A stretch of DNA of 64,000 nucleotides, taken from assembly GCA_037447655.1 (NCBI GenBank), contig JBBHKE010002393.1, positions 269,578 to 333,577 of the forward strand, written 5' to 3'. Every line of letters starts with the position of its first letter. Position 1 is the first letter of the stretch. Shown here piece by piece: positions 41,408 to 52,899 of the stretch. Both the position numbers and the translations under genes were made by a program. The stretch comes from Zygnema cylindricum (lineage: Eukaryota; Streptophyta; Zygnematophyceae; Zygnematales; Zygnemataceae). A model generated the notes under the pieces. It did not search any database. It had not been told where the DNA came from and was given only the letters and a program-made list of their open reading frames with translations.

Positions 41408-43350
41408 CTCCTCTAAAGCTTTAAACTGAATGTATTAGGGTTGCTGCGATATAAGTGCAGCGCAGCTGCTAAGTCAAACTAGCGTAGCATGTTAACATAG
41501 CAATGCAGCAAATCATCTAGTCACCTAGTCCCAATGTTTCGTGATGTTAGACTAGCGCAGCATGGCAAGATAGCAATGCAACAACTCACCTAGTCTCCTA
41601 GTCCCACTGCATCCCTACAATACTTCAACTTAAGAGCAAGAATAGCTTTAGTGACTCCCTCTAACTTCTGCCGGAATTCCATTGAACTTACACACCCTTT
41701 TGCTCCACGCATTCCATACTCATCTAACATGTTTCCAATAGCCTCTTTTTGAGTTAATTTGAATAATCTCTTATTTATATCCATTTGTATCTGGAAACCC
41801 AAAATATTTTTTGCCTCACCGAGGTCTTTCATCTCAAATCCTGAGTTTAAGGCAGTTTTGATTTTATTAATTTCAACCATTGATTTGTTAACAAATAGTA
41901 AATCATTTACATACAACGCTATATATACTATCACATCCACACCATTTAGAAAATAAACAGAATGATCAGTGCTTATCTTTTGAAATTTTTGGCTTGTTAA
42001 AAATTCATCAAGCTTTAGATTCCATTGCCTAGGGGCCAATTTTAGGTCGTATAAAGATTTTAACAATTTGCATATTAAGTGTTATTTTCCTAGCTCTGCA
42101 TACATTTTAAGTTGCTGCATGTTAATGGTCTCTTCTAACTCTCCATGCAAGAAGTTAGTTTTTACATCCATTTGATGTGTTTCCATATCTTTTATAACAA
42201 CTAGAAATAGTAAAATCCTAACTATCGAAAATCTTACAACCGGAGAAAAAGTTTCTTCAAAATCAATTTCTTCATTTTGATTATATGCCCCTTTGCCATA
42301 ATCCTAGCATTATATCGTTCAATTGTGTTATCGAGATTTAACTTCACTTTGAATACCCATTTTCTGCGATCGCTTTTCGGTTCGGAGGAAGATCCACAAG
42401 CTCTTATGCCTGAGCCTCCATGATCGACTTCATTTTATCGTTAGCTGCTTCAATCAAGTGATTTCTTTATGGTGATGAGAAGGCCTCCCAAATGGTCAAA
42501 GGCTCCCCTGAGGCCGCTGAGTAGGAAAAGTGGGAGTTTGCTTGCAGCCGGCTACTGAATCGTCTTCCCCTCTGGAAATTTTGAGGTTGAAATCGTCGAA
42601 TCTCTCGCATTCCTTTTTTTGTCTATGTGTAGAATCCATAGGATTCGAATTCTGTTCACCAGGCTCAAACCGAACTTGTTGAGGAATTTGGTTAATATCA
42701 CACACCGGTGTCACCATCGTAGGCCATTGCATTTGTGTGACAATCTTTTGTTTAGGGTTTTTTATTTTTGTTTTTGTGAGCGTAATAATGATAGTTGTTC
42801 GTTACAAGAAATTATTGTTAACGCAAACTCAAATTTGTGTTAGAAACATGGTTGAGAGTTTAATTCTACAATTTTTGTGAGCTCTAACAATATACAGTGT
42901 TTGTTTCCAATGTTGTCGTTAGCATAAACACAAACTTGTGTTACGAACATAGTTGGCATTTTATTTTACCTCTTTTTGTGAGCGGGACCAATAAATGATG
43001 TTTGTTACAAATATCTTTGTTAGCGCAAACTCAAATTTGAGTTATAAACATGGTTGGGAGTTTATTTCAACAATTTTCGTGAGCTTTAACAATTTAAAGT
43101 GTTAATTACCAATGTTGTTGTCAGCGCAACACAAGGTTGTGTTACAAACATAGTTGCAATCTAAAATGACATATTCAGTTTTCTTTTGTTGCTTTTGCTG
43201 CTCTGTCATTTTAAATAAATCTACTGAGTCAAGCTCATATTTAAACATAATATTCCTTACGACCATAAATATATGTTTCATAATCACAAAAACTTTGTAC
43301 CCTTTGGAGTTATCATCATACCCTGACAAAATACCTGATATTCCTCTCGG
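41408..43350 (-). pseudogene. pol: COP-D pol remnants, minus strand
   Basis: Reading on the minus strand: an integrase-tail segment (GISGILSGYDDNSKGYKVFV, from 43350), a linker (DLFKMTEQQKQQK), a satellite insert (43160-42748), a second linker (VCDINQIPQQVRFEPGEQNSNP), RT N-terminal residues in broken frame (about 42420-42240), then an open 158-codon RT C-terminal piece at 42066-41590 with SLYDLKLAPRQWN, YVNDLLFVNKS (catalytic YVDD changed to YVND) and DLGEAKNILGFQI. RNase H is almost completely deleted: sequence jumps from FRQKLEGVTK to LKLKYCRDAVGLGD. The 5' half of the element is absent beyond 43350, where satellite begins. Confidence 0.87.
42748..43160 (-). repeat. SAT100 block inside COP-D coding sequence
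   Basis: About 413 bp, four monomers (D, A/C-hybrid, D, A on the minus strand), inserted between VILDC and the following linker of COP-D. In COP-F (46850-46890) the same place is uninterrupted (TTTAGATTGC-AAACAAGAGATTGTCAC). The block is almost identical to 44334-44750, far closer than typical monomers are to each other. Confidence 0.9.
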
Positions 43351-45397
43351 TTTATTGTTAACGCACACAAAGAGAGTTGAAAAAAACCCGAAATCATGTT
43401 TCTATCACAAATTTGAGATTGCGCTAACAAAGACATTTGAAACAAATAACGTTTATTGTTCGCGCTCACAAAATAAGGTATAATAAACCCCCAACCATGT
43501 TTGTAACACAAGTTTGTGTTTGTGCTAACAAGAACATTGGTAACAAACACTTAATATTGTTAGCGCTCACAAAAATTGTTGAAATAAACTCTCTACCATG
43601 TTTATAACTCAAATTTGAATTTGCGTTAACAATAAATTCTTGTTGCGAACAACGTTTATTATTACGCTCACAAAAACAGTAAAAAAAAACCTGAACTATG
43701 TTGCAACACAAGTTTGTGTTTGTGTCAACAACAAAAATATTAACGAACAAAGATAATTGTTAACACACACAAAGAGAGTAAAAATAAACCTGAAACCATG
43801 TTTCTATCACAAATTTGAGTTTGCGCTAACAAAGATATTTGTAACAAACAATGTTTATTCTTCGCAATAAAAAAAAAGGTAAAATGAACTCCCAGCCATG
43901 TTTGTAACACAACCTTGTGTCTGCGCTAATATCAAAATTGGTAACAAACACTTTGATATAGTTAGCGCTCACAAAAATTGTTGAAATAAACTCTCAACTA
44001 TGTTTATAACTCAAATTTTAGTTTGCGTTAACAATAATTTCTTGTAACGAACAACGTTAATTATTATGCTCACAAAAACAGTAAAAAAAAACCCTAAACT
44101 ATGTGTACAACACAAATTTGTGTTGTCGTTAATAACAAAAATATTAAGACTTCTTTGTGTGCATTAACAATTAACTTTGTTTGTTAACATTTTTGTTGTT
44201 AAGGCAAACACAAATTTGTCTTGCAAATATAGTTTACGGTTTTATTTTACTCTCTTTATGTGTGTTAACATTAAACTTTGTTTGATAATAATTTTGTTGT
44301 TAACGCAAACACAAATTTGTGTTGCAAACACAGTTTAGGGTTTTTTATTTTTGTTTTTGTGAGCGTAATAATGATAGTTGTTCGTTACAAGAAATTATTG
44401 TTAACGCAAACTCAAATTTGTGTTAGAAACATGGTTGAGAGTTTAATTCTACAATTTTTGTGAGCGCTAACAATATACAGTGTTTGTTTCCAATGTTGTC
44501 GTTAACATAAACACAAACTTGTGTTACGAACATAGTTGGCAGTTTATTTTACCTCTTTTTGTGAGCGAGACCAATAAATGTTGTTTGTTACAAATATCTT
44601 TGTTAGCGCAAACTCGAATTTGAGTTATAAACATGGTTGGGAGTTTATTTCAACAATTTTTGTGAGCTTTAACAATTTAAAGTATTAATTACCAATGTTG
44701 TTGTTAGCGCAACACAAGGTTGTGTTACAAACATGGTTGGGAGTTTATTATGCCTCGTTTTGTGAGCGCAAACAATAAACGTTGTTCGATTCAGGTATCT
44801 TTATTAGTGAAAACTCAAATTTGTCATAGAAACATGGTTTAGGGTTTTTTTAACTTTTTTTATGTGCGTTAACAATAAACTTTTTTCGTTAATATTTATG
44901 TTGTTAAGGCAAACACAAATTTGTGTTGCAAACAAAGTTTAGAGTTTTTTTTACTGTTTTTGTGAGTGTAATAATAAACGTAGTTTGTTACAAGAAATTA
45001 TTTTAAACGCAAACTCAAATTTGAGTTCTAAACATGGTTAAGAGTTTATTTTAACAATTTTTTTGAGCGTTAACAATATAAATAATTACTTACCAATGTT
45101 GTTGTTAGCGCAAACACAAACTTGTGTTACAAACATGGCTGGGAGTTTTTCTTACCTCTTTTTTTGAGCGCAAACAATAAACGTTGTTTGTGCAAATATC
45201 TTTGTTAGGGCAAACTCAAAATTGAGTTATAAACATTGTTGATAGTTTATTTCAACAATTTTTTGTGAGCGATAACAATATAAAGTGTTTGCTACAAATG
45301 TTGTTGTTAGCGTAAACACAAACTTGTGCTACAAACATGGTTGGGAGTTTATTTCAACAATTTTTAGTGAGCGCTTACAATATAAAGTGTTAATTAC
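43351..45397. repeat. SAT100 satellite with an orientation switch
   Basis: About 20 monomers. From 43351 to about 44145 monomers run in the plus orientation (CATGTTTCTATCACAAATTTGAG); from about 44155 to 45397 they are inverted (TTTGTGTTGCAAACACAGTTTAGGG). The switch lies in a B-type monomer. The left edge abuts the truncated COP-D integrase tail; the right edge abuts the COP-F LTR. Confidence 0.92.
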
Positions 45398-46290
45398 TGT
45401 TGATTTTGGAAAGATTTCAGTCTCAGTAAATAAGTGTAACCACAGAAAGTTAGTAAAGTGTAGCATTATTCCAAAGAAACACATATCGTCACTTGAAGAC
45501 GATATAGGTATTTCGAAATGGCGCCGACACCCACATAAGCGTGTCACACATTGAACAAGACTAGGCAGCTACGACTCAAATGGGACAACGCTGTTGCGAT
45601 TATTTTGATATGATCCGGTACGGACAATGTAGCTGCGAAGCAGACGAGACAATGCAGTTGCAGTTGACATGAATCAAGTCAACGGACGAGATTCATAAGA
45701 GAATCACAAGTGACTTCTTGGCAGGTGTTTTCGCAACAACCAGATGGACGTATCGGGACAATAGCAACTAAGTCGGCGGCAAGTATTCGTACAATCACCT
45801 AGTGTAGATTCTTAGTAACATTGATTGTACAGTGGTAATTTAGTTCTAGCGTGATTAGGAGTATTTAGATTTTAGTGAGAGTTTGGTTTGTTAGACGTAT
45901 CTCTTTGGAACATTTGTATCAGAGATATCACAATATGTAATAGGAGAGCTAAATATAGAAACTCACTACGAGTACAAGACGTAGGACTTAGAACATTTTA
46001 TATATTTAGACTTCCAGACTGTGTAATGTGCAAACTATTTGGGGAAACTTCTGAGCTGCATATCTTTGTGTATGTTTGAAAAATTGGTCTGAAACTTAAA
46101 GGGTTGTTTTTCTTTTTGATATTCTATATTATTATAAAGTTTGAAGAAGTTTGGACCATTCTATCAGATTTGGTGACCTGTAGAAAAAAAGTTGTTTGGT
46201 AAGATTTATAATAAGTTATTGTGAGTGAATTATGCCTACATCTACTATTATTCTTGCTGCTTCCCCTGCTCCTGTGGTTGTAAAACAACA
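45398..46290 (+). repeat. 5' LTR of COP-F
   Basis: 893 bp, TGTTGATTTTGGAAAG ... TTGTAAAACAACA, inserted into inverted satellite (left flank ATTAC). Gag ATG at 46232 in the LTR; PBS AGTTATGGGCC at 46291. Confidence 0.88.
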
Positions 46291-47341
46291 AGTTATGGGC
46301 CTGTTATCAAGAATTCTCATCTTGCCGAGGGAAAGATATGTTTATTCGGCGGATATGGTGGAAACAAACTTCGAAATTGTTAACCCTTTGGATATTTTAG
46401 ATGGTTCACTAGCAGAGACTGATGTATCTTGGTCAAAGAAAAATTCGCAAGCTCGATCTATTCTAATTTTTTTTATCTCGAAGGAATTGTCTATGTCTCA
46501 GATCAAAATGAAAATGCGATGTGTTGTTTGTATAAAGAATAGAATAGGGTTAAGATAGGTAGAAACTACTCTTTACAAGGTCTGGACTTATAGAAAACCA
46601 AATATTAGTTAATTCAAGGGTTTTGGTAATAAATGCTTTATGTTAGATACATCTAACGAGAGAAGGAAAATGGAACCAAAAGGATTACCGAGTATTTTGT
46701 CAGGGTATGATGATCACTCCAAAGGGTACAACGTTTTTGTGATAACAAAACATTTATTTATGGTCGCAATGAATACTATGGTTAAATATGAGCTTGACTC
46801 AATAGATTTATTTAAAATGACAGAGCGGCAAAAGCAACAAAAATAAATGAATATGTCATTTTAGATTGCAAACAAGAGATTGTCACAAAATTACAAAGGC
46901 CTCCGATGGTGACTCCGGTGTGTGATATTAACCAAATTCCTCAACAAGTTTAGTTTGAGCCTGGTGAACAGAATTCGAATCTTATGGATTCTACACATAG
47001 ACAAAAAAATAATGCGAGAGATTCGACGATTTCAGCCTCATAATTTCCGGGGAGAAGATGATCTATTAGCCGACTGGAAGCAAACTCCCACTTTTCCTAC
47101 TCTGCGGCCTCAGGGGAGCCTTTGACCATTTGGGAGGCCTTCTCATAACCATAACAACATTTTTGGATCCAAGCAGCTAACGATAAAATCAAGTCGATCA
47201 TGGAGGCTCAAACATGGGAGCTTGTGGATCTTCCTCCCAACCGAAAAGCGATCAGCAGCAAATGAGTATTCAAAGTGAAGTTAAATCTCGATAACACCAT
47301 TGAACGATATAAGGCTAGGATTATGGCACGGGGGCATATAA
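46232..47341 (+). pseudogene. COP-F gag-integrase-RT fragments
   Basis: MPTSTIILAASPAPVVVKQQ from the LTR, VMGLLSRILILPRERY over the PBS, about 95 codons of gag, then a direct jump to VVCIKNRIGLR of integrase. Continues with SILSGYDDHSKGYNVFVITKH, YELDSIDLFKMTERQKQQK, and the RT start AQTWELVDLPPNRKAIS near 47210 with stops at 46555, 46843 and 47265. Ends in NTIERYKARIMARG near 47330. Confidence 0.85.
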
Positions 47342-48480
47342 TGTGCTTATATAATCTGTGTGAGCTGCTTATTCTGAGGGCTAATGGAGGTCTCAGAGTT
47401 GCAGACGCCTCGACTTTGGTTTCCTACAAACTTTTTTCAACCTTCTCTTTGTTTTTTCGGCGCCAAATTTTGTGTGCAGTCGGCGGCAAGTGTTTTCTAC
47501 TATCTTTATTTTATCACCCAAAGAGCCTCTTTTATTTCACTTTTTATATTACCTACTCGGGCCCACCAAGGAGAGCTTTCGTGGCAGATTTTACCCTTCC
47601 ACCCAACGCGCCCAATCCCAGACCGGATTTGGCTCGTCCCTTGGTTACTACCCGCCTTTTGTGGAGTGGTCTCTTGTTGAAGTTTTCAATTTTGTATCTT
47701 TTACAACTGAGTATCACGTTCTCCATGGCTCCTCAAAAGCGGCGTGCGTCCTAATCCCCCTCTTGCTCTTCCCCCAATCACGTGGGCCTCGATTAGGCAC
47801 CTCAATCGAGCCCCTTACCACTATCCGTCCGAACTCCTAGGGTGAATCTCTCTCTCATTTGAAATCCCTTCAATTAGGTCAGTAGTCAACCTTACACGTT
47901 CAACAAAACCCTCCTATAAGTGTGTCCAACTGCACAAACTCAACCATGCCCGTTGACCCACATCTCGCACCACTGTTATCCCTATTACATCCTCTTCCAT
48001 ACAACTTTCTCATTCATTTCCCCATACCAACCTTTATCGCCCTCCTTATCGTCCCGAACAATCACACCTTCAACTCTCTACCTCTTTTTCACCACTACCA
48101 CCATCACGACCACCAACTTCCTTTGGCGGTTCATTCGTGTCAGATGTCGTTCAATCAAGTGAAACATCACATCCTCCATCTAGGACCCTGTTTTCCCTGA
48201 CCCTTTTAGTTTTAGAGATGACATCAACTCCCATACCCAACGTACAGCCTTCGCGAGTTCCATGTCTTGATTTTGGCAAGTTGTGCTCCGTAGGAACGGA
48301 TGTCACAAAAAGTTTGAAAGCTTCTCCAATGACTAAGGCTAACATTTTTCCATGTTCCTCTAAATATCCTACGCACCCTCTCCTTCGTCGTCAACCATCT
48401 CCGTCTGATTTGTAGTTTGTTTGACTCCTTGGTGTTCTTGGGTGTTATCACTTGGGCTACAGGCGTCCGCATTTCTACAC
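47342..48480. other. LTR-tail scrap, then unassigned sequence
   Basis: The first 62 bp (to 47403) end GGCTAATGGAGGTCTCAGAGTTGCA, the 3' terminus of a COP-E/G-type LTR, fused to COP-F without its upstream part. The rest, to the solo LTR, is pyrimidine-rich sequence with overlapping frames of 60-160 codons in several phases and no recognisable domain; I see no gene in it. It may be the eroded upstream part of the LINE remnant found after the solo LTR. Confidence 0.5.
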
Positions 48481-48485
48481 CCGTA

Positions 48486-49621
48486 TGAAACTCTATGGGC
48501 TCCATTGCCACACAGAATTCGCAGATCAAAAGAAGTTGATCTAGAAAGTACCGACTCCAATTTTATATAAACTCAAATGATTGACCCCTTGAGAATCAGA
48601 ACCCCATTACAGCATCACCCTTGTGAAATATGACTTTCTGTGTGCTTAGTTCCACCACAGAATGCAAAGTTAGAATATGAGATTCGGACACATTCACCCA
48701 CTTTGACTTTCCCTTAGAAATGCAGCCATCCACGCAGGCAAAAGCTCTAACCGACTAGACCCTTGTATAGGTTGGACTCCCTTGAGTCCACAGCATCAAG
48801 AATCACTGAAAATGGTCAACTGGGTTGATAGTTATGGCTGGCCAAATTTTGCCTTTTATACAAGATGCTCTCAGGAGAGGCGGCTACTTACCCAAAATAT
48901 TCTAAGTCCGAAACCCCTCTCTAAACCCTCTAGTACTGAGGTACTGACCAATCACAAGACTGTACCGTACATAAAGTACATATGCCGATGTACTTTCTGT
49001 ACGGATAATGTACGACGTCGCTATAACGCGACATTTGTCACATTTGGATTTGTTGTCTTCTTAGCCAGAGATTTCGTAAACCCATATGATGTTGCCACGT
49101 GTCATCCGGAATGGCGGAGTCCGCAAACCGCCAAATTGTCCTTTCCGCGAAAGCGGCGTTAACCACGGCCGTCTGATTGATATCGTTATTTAATTCGAAC
49201 TGTCGAAACAAATATCCGTACTATTTGTTTCGTCCAGTACTAATAGTACAACTGTTTCTATTTCCTATAGACTGTAATCTGGTTAAATGGGAAAATCTAC
49301 GTGTATGTGTTTAAATACATATCAAACCCTATATACCTTAGCACTAGTCCTAGATTAAATGCACAAAGCTACCGGCTACGGGTCACTTGACCGATGGCAA
49401 GTACTAGGATCAATTCCTGGGTCTGTCAAGTATCTTTTGGTAAATCGACCTAAATCACCCCTTGTCTTCTCTAGTGAGCTTAGGCAGCCATGGCTCTAGC
49501 TCCCAATCCAGCCTTCAGTGACTACGACAAGTGTGGGGGCTTAGAGAGGGGAGGTAGTGGCAAGCTGCCTCTGCTCTTTTCCTATCCTAATACAGACCTA
49601 GAAAATACTCAAATATCATCA
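48486..49621 (-). mobile_element. Solo LTR of the COP-E/G type, minus strand
   Basis: Minus-strand TGATGATATTTGAGTATTTT ... CATAGAGTTTCA, 1136 bp, aligned with the COP-E LTR along most of its length (polyadenylation-side, TCAGTCACTTGG and GATTAGCTTCTTTTGATCTG blocks). Flanks CCGTA (48481-48485) and CTGTA (49622-49626) match 4/5 as a decayed target duplication. Older than COP-E judging by divergence. Confidence 0.8.
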
Positions 49622-49774
49622 CTGTATTCCCCATCATCTTTGAGACCCTATCCTAACAGCTTTACGTCATCCTTTGGATTTATTGGCTAATGATAATTCA
49701 AATGAAACAGCATGTCATCTACTATTTATGTTTCCACTTTGGGTTCTAATTTTGCCATCCTAAGGGGGAGCTAG

Positions 49775-50777
49775 TGGAGCTCGTGAGACTTGGGCTCGAT
49801 GTCAGCACTTTTTGCGTGGCGACTGGGAATCTTTACAACAAGAGCACACATCTCGAGTTATTGCCCTTTCTGTCTCACATCCTCGTCGCAACGCCCCATT
49901 ACCAAGTTTTACCACAAAATTACACCGAGATGTCCTCCTTGGTCGTTTAGGTGAATTTTCTCAGGTTGCAGGAGCTCTTCGACCTTTCACACCCTCATTG
50001 TCTTCAAAGGCAATTGCTGACGCGTTGCGTTTGTTACATCCTCTTGCACTTGGCGACATCCTCTCATTTATTGAAGGGCATGATCCTCTTTAATCGTTCG
50101 ATTGGCCCTCATGAAGGTCCCCGCACCTTTCGGCGGGAGGTCCCTCTGGGATGGTTTATAAATTGCTTCGTGATATCTTTCCTCTTGAGAACCCATCCTA
50201 AGGATTCGACCTCCAATTTAAGGTTACCTCTGAGATGGCTCGTGGTCACATTCCCCATAGTGTAGTCCGCTTCTTTTTGCCCCTCTTCTTGTGGCTGTTT
50301 GTAAGCCTGCTAGGGGGATCTGTCCAATCGCCATTGGTGAAATTTTTTACCTCTAGGTGGCTTGTGCTATTTGCATCCAACTCCAGGGAGCGTTTCATGA
50401 CCTTTTTTCGCCGCATCAATTTGGTGTTGCTACAAAATGGGGTTGCGAGGCGTTGCGAACTGTTTTGGATATGCATCTGGATTAGGTGATTCTTCAGGTG
50501 GATGTGGCTAACGCCTTCAATACAATTGATCGTAATGTTATTTTACGAGAACTACGATATGCACCTTCACGCATCAATCAACCGTTCCTTTTTGTTCGAT
50601 CATTTTATGCTAGGCCTAGCCAGCTACTCTTTCCTCTTCGGGGTCCTTTGCGTGATGTTGCAACTTTAGAGTCCACAACCGGCACTCGCAAAGGTGATCT
50701 TTTAGGGGCCCCTTATTTTGTTCTTGCTCATCTTAAAGCATTACGAGCGTCAGCCACAACCTTCTCGAGTTGCTTAT
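49775..50777 (+). pseudogene. LINE-type reverse transcriptase remnant
   Basis: Frames in two phases spell an N-terminal block (ARCQHFLRGDWESLQQEH; GRLGEFSQVAGALRPFTPS), then PIAIGEIFY, PHQFGVATKWGCEALRTV and LQVDVANAFNTIDRNVILREL, and finally TGTRKGDLLGAPYFVLAHLKAL, the counterpart of the Q-G-D-P-L-G block of non-LTR retrotransposon RTs. The catalytic Y/FxDD box is not reached, because COP-G starts at 50778. Stops lie near 50093, 50345 and 50486. It has no LTR features and its RT is unlike copia or gypsy. A truncated, dead LINE-like insertion. Confidence 0.75.
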
Positions 50778-51824
50778 TGTAGAAATTGATGGTTCTTTTA
50801 GTATTTTCTAGGTCTTAAATAAAGTGCAGAAAATGAAGCCGAGGTAGTTTGTCTCTAACTTCTCTCTCCAACTCTTACACTTGTTGTTGTCACTGAGAAG
50901 TTGGAGAGGAAGCTAGTGCCATGGCTGCCTATGCTATCCAAAGATTTACAGGGTATTAAAGTAGTTTATTTACTAAAAGGAAAGTTGTCGATTACAGGAT
51001 TTGAACCTGGTACCTACGGATAGGCAATGCAGCCGGTAGCCGGTAGCCTCATCTATTTAGTCTAGTATGAAATGTAGACGATATATGGTTTAATAAATAT
51101 ATAAACGTTAACATACGACCTAATTCATTCAACGACAACTATATACGGGTTACATAGAGTTAGTTATGAAAAGTACGGATTACGAGTTTGGAGAAGAAAT
51201 AAGTACCGCGCATTTGTTTCGATGCAAAACAAATACATTGCAAATATTTATGACCGCTATGATTGAAATCGGCATTCAATCGGAGGGCCGGAAAAAATGC
51301 CAAGATCACGGAAGAAGATTTCGGTAGTTTATGGTTGCCGCCACATCGGATGACATGTGGCACCACGACATTAGATTGCGGCATCTCCAGGGATTACGGA
51401 AACGAATCCTGATAAGACACGTGTCGACATTTTGGTCATGTCGTACAATATTCTACATAAAGTATGTCGGCAGCTGTACCTTTGTGTACGGTTCAGTAAT
51501 AGGATTGATGCCGTACGTCAAAAGATAAAGTTTTAGAGAGAGATGTGACTTAGGAAAATTTGGTAGATAGGACCCTCTCTCCCAGAGAGCTTCTGTACAA
51601 AAGGTCAACTTTGACCCTCCATAACTTTTGCTAAGGGGAGAAAATTCAGAGATTCTTTTTGCTATCGACTCATGGGAGTCTTGCCTTTACAATAGTGAAG
51701 GTGGTTAGTGTTTTTGTGTACCAGGGTGGAAGTTGTTTTGCTGAAACACAAAGGGGTCAGGGTTATCTTATAAGCTTTTTCAAAGCTGTCGATTCTGAGG
51801 ACTTATGGAGGTCTCAGAGTTTCA
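50778..51824 (+). repeat. 5' LTR of COP-G
   Basis: TGTAGAAATTGATGG ... GTCTCAGAGTTTCA, 1047 bp. The 5' end was placed at the loss of LINE homology and by likeness to the COP-H start; it is the least certain edge. The antisense B-box-like site is at 50997-51007. Gag ATG at 51805; PBS GATTATGGGCCCACC at 51825-51839. Confidence 0.75.
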
Positions 51825-52895
51825 GATTATGGGCCCACCCTCTAGGGTACCCATCTTTAATAGAATTGGCTTCATATATTGGGAAAGTATGATGATTAGA
51901 GCTCTATGCGAGAAAAGGTTTTTGGGGATAGTGAATGGACGAGTGGGTTGCCATCAAGTCTTCCAATCAATCCAGGGTTTGGAGGAAGCAGATTCACAAG
52001 GAAAGCATATCCATCTTGAACGGAGGAGACAAAGGAAGGAGAGGTGGTGGAAAAAGTAACGGAGAAGGAGACGACCACACCAATAGCAACTGGTTCAGCA
52101 TTCATGTCACCTATTTTGAGGAACGAGGAGAATGATACTGATGCCTGGGACTTCAACAATATGGTGGCAAAGCACTACATCCTCCGCCATCTTACTCAAG
52201 GGCTTGCATGCCTTCATTTGGAGGTAGAAAGAGCATCCGATCTATGGATGGCTCTCATAGAGATGTACCAGCAACAACAGTTGGTTGATCAGAAAGTTAA
52301 GGAGTATGCATACAAAAAGGGGAAGATGTTGGAATTTTGCAATGAGCTTGCTACACTTTTCATGGAGCTAAAGAGTGATGGAAAAGATTTTAGTGAAAAG
52401 GAAAAGGTTAACTATTTGCTGATGAAGTTACCAGATGAGTTTGAGAACATAGTCAACCGTGTGCAGGACTTAACAAACTCAAGGTGGATATGGAACTCAC
52501 TGGTAAGGATGATTCTCGTTTGGGAGAATACGATTGAGATTCGAAGGGGAGGAAAGAGTGGGCAAGCCTTGGCAGCTACGACCGATTGGAGGAACAATGA
52601 TTCCCGGACACCAGTCGAAAACTATTGGGGGAGGGAGCAGAAAAATCAGACCGACGAGTTCGTACCAAGGGCTCCCAAAAATTTATGTCATTTTTGTAAG
52701 AAACCGTGGCATTATATGGCAGAGTGCACTAAGCTAACCGAGCTTTGGTTAAAGGAGGGGCAGACCAGTGGAACCCTGAAAGGAAAGAAAAAGGCCCTTG
52801 TGACACAGATACATGAGGTGGAATCCGAGGACGAGGACGATGAGCTCCTATTGGATGAGGAGATGGAGGCGAAAAATGAGGTCAAAATTCCATGA
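51805..52895 (+). pseudogene. gag: COP-G gag
   Basis: MEVSEFQIMGPPSRVPIFNRIGFIYW starts in the LTR and reads over the PBS; a frameshift near 52040 passes to the frame 52044-52895. That frame is open for 283 codons with DAWDFNNMVAKHYIL, MLEFCNELATLFMELK, KLPDEFENIVNRVQ, a zinc knuckle CHFCKKPWHYMAEC near 52686-52730, and an acidic tail (EVESEDEDDELLLDEE). It would form the capsid in an intact copy. Confidence 0.87.
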
Positions 52896-52899
52896 AGGC

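Larger units (their letters stand above)
45398..47341 (+). mobile_element. COP-F: internally deleted copia remnant
   Basis: 5' LTR, PBS, gag start, then a deletion that joins gag (at about 46517) to the integrase C-terminus, then linker and the start of RT, which breaks at about 47341. No 3' LTR of its own. It is the closest relative of COP-D in the linker region (CDINQIPQQV, GEQNSN). Confidence 0.85.

Noticed and set aside
43351-45397. CRISPR-like array
   Set aside because: Regular ~100-bp spacing superficially resembles repeats and spacers, but the units are contiguous diverged satellite monomers with no unique spacers, and the genome is eukaryotic.
47275-48200. Overlapping 80-160 codon ORFs as possible genes
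   Set aside because: Multiple phases are open at once in pyrimidine-rich sequence, the first begins in COP-F RT, and no motif can be recognised.
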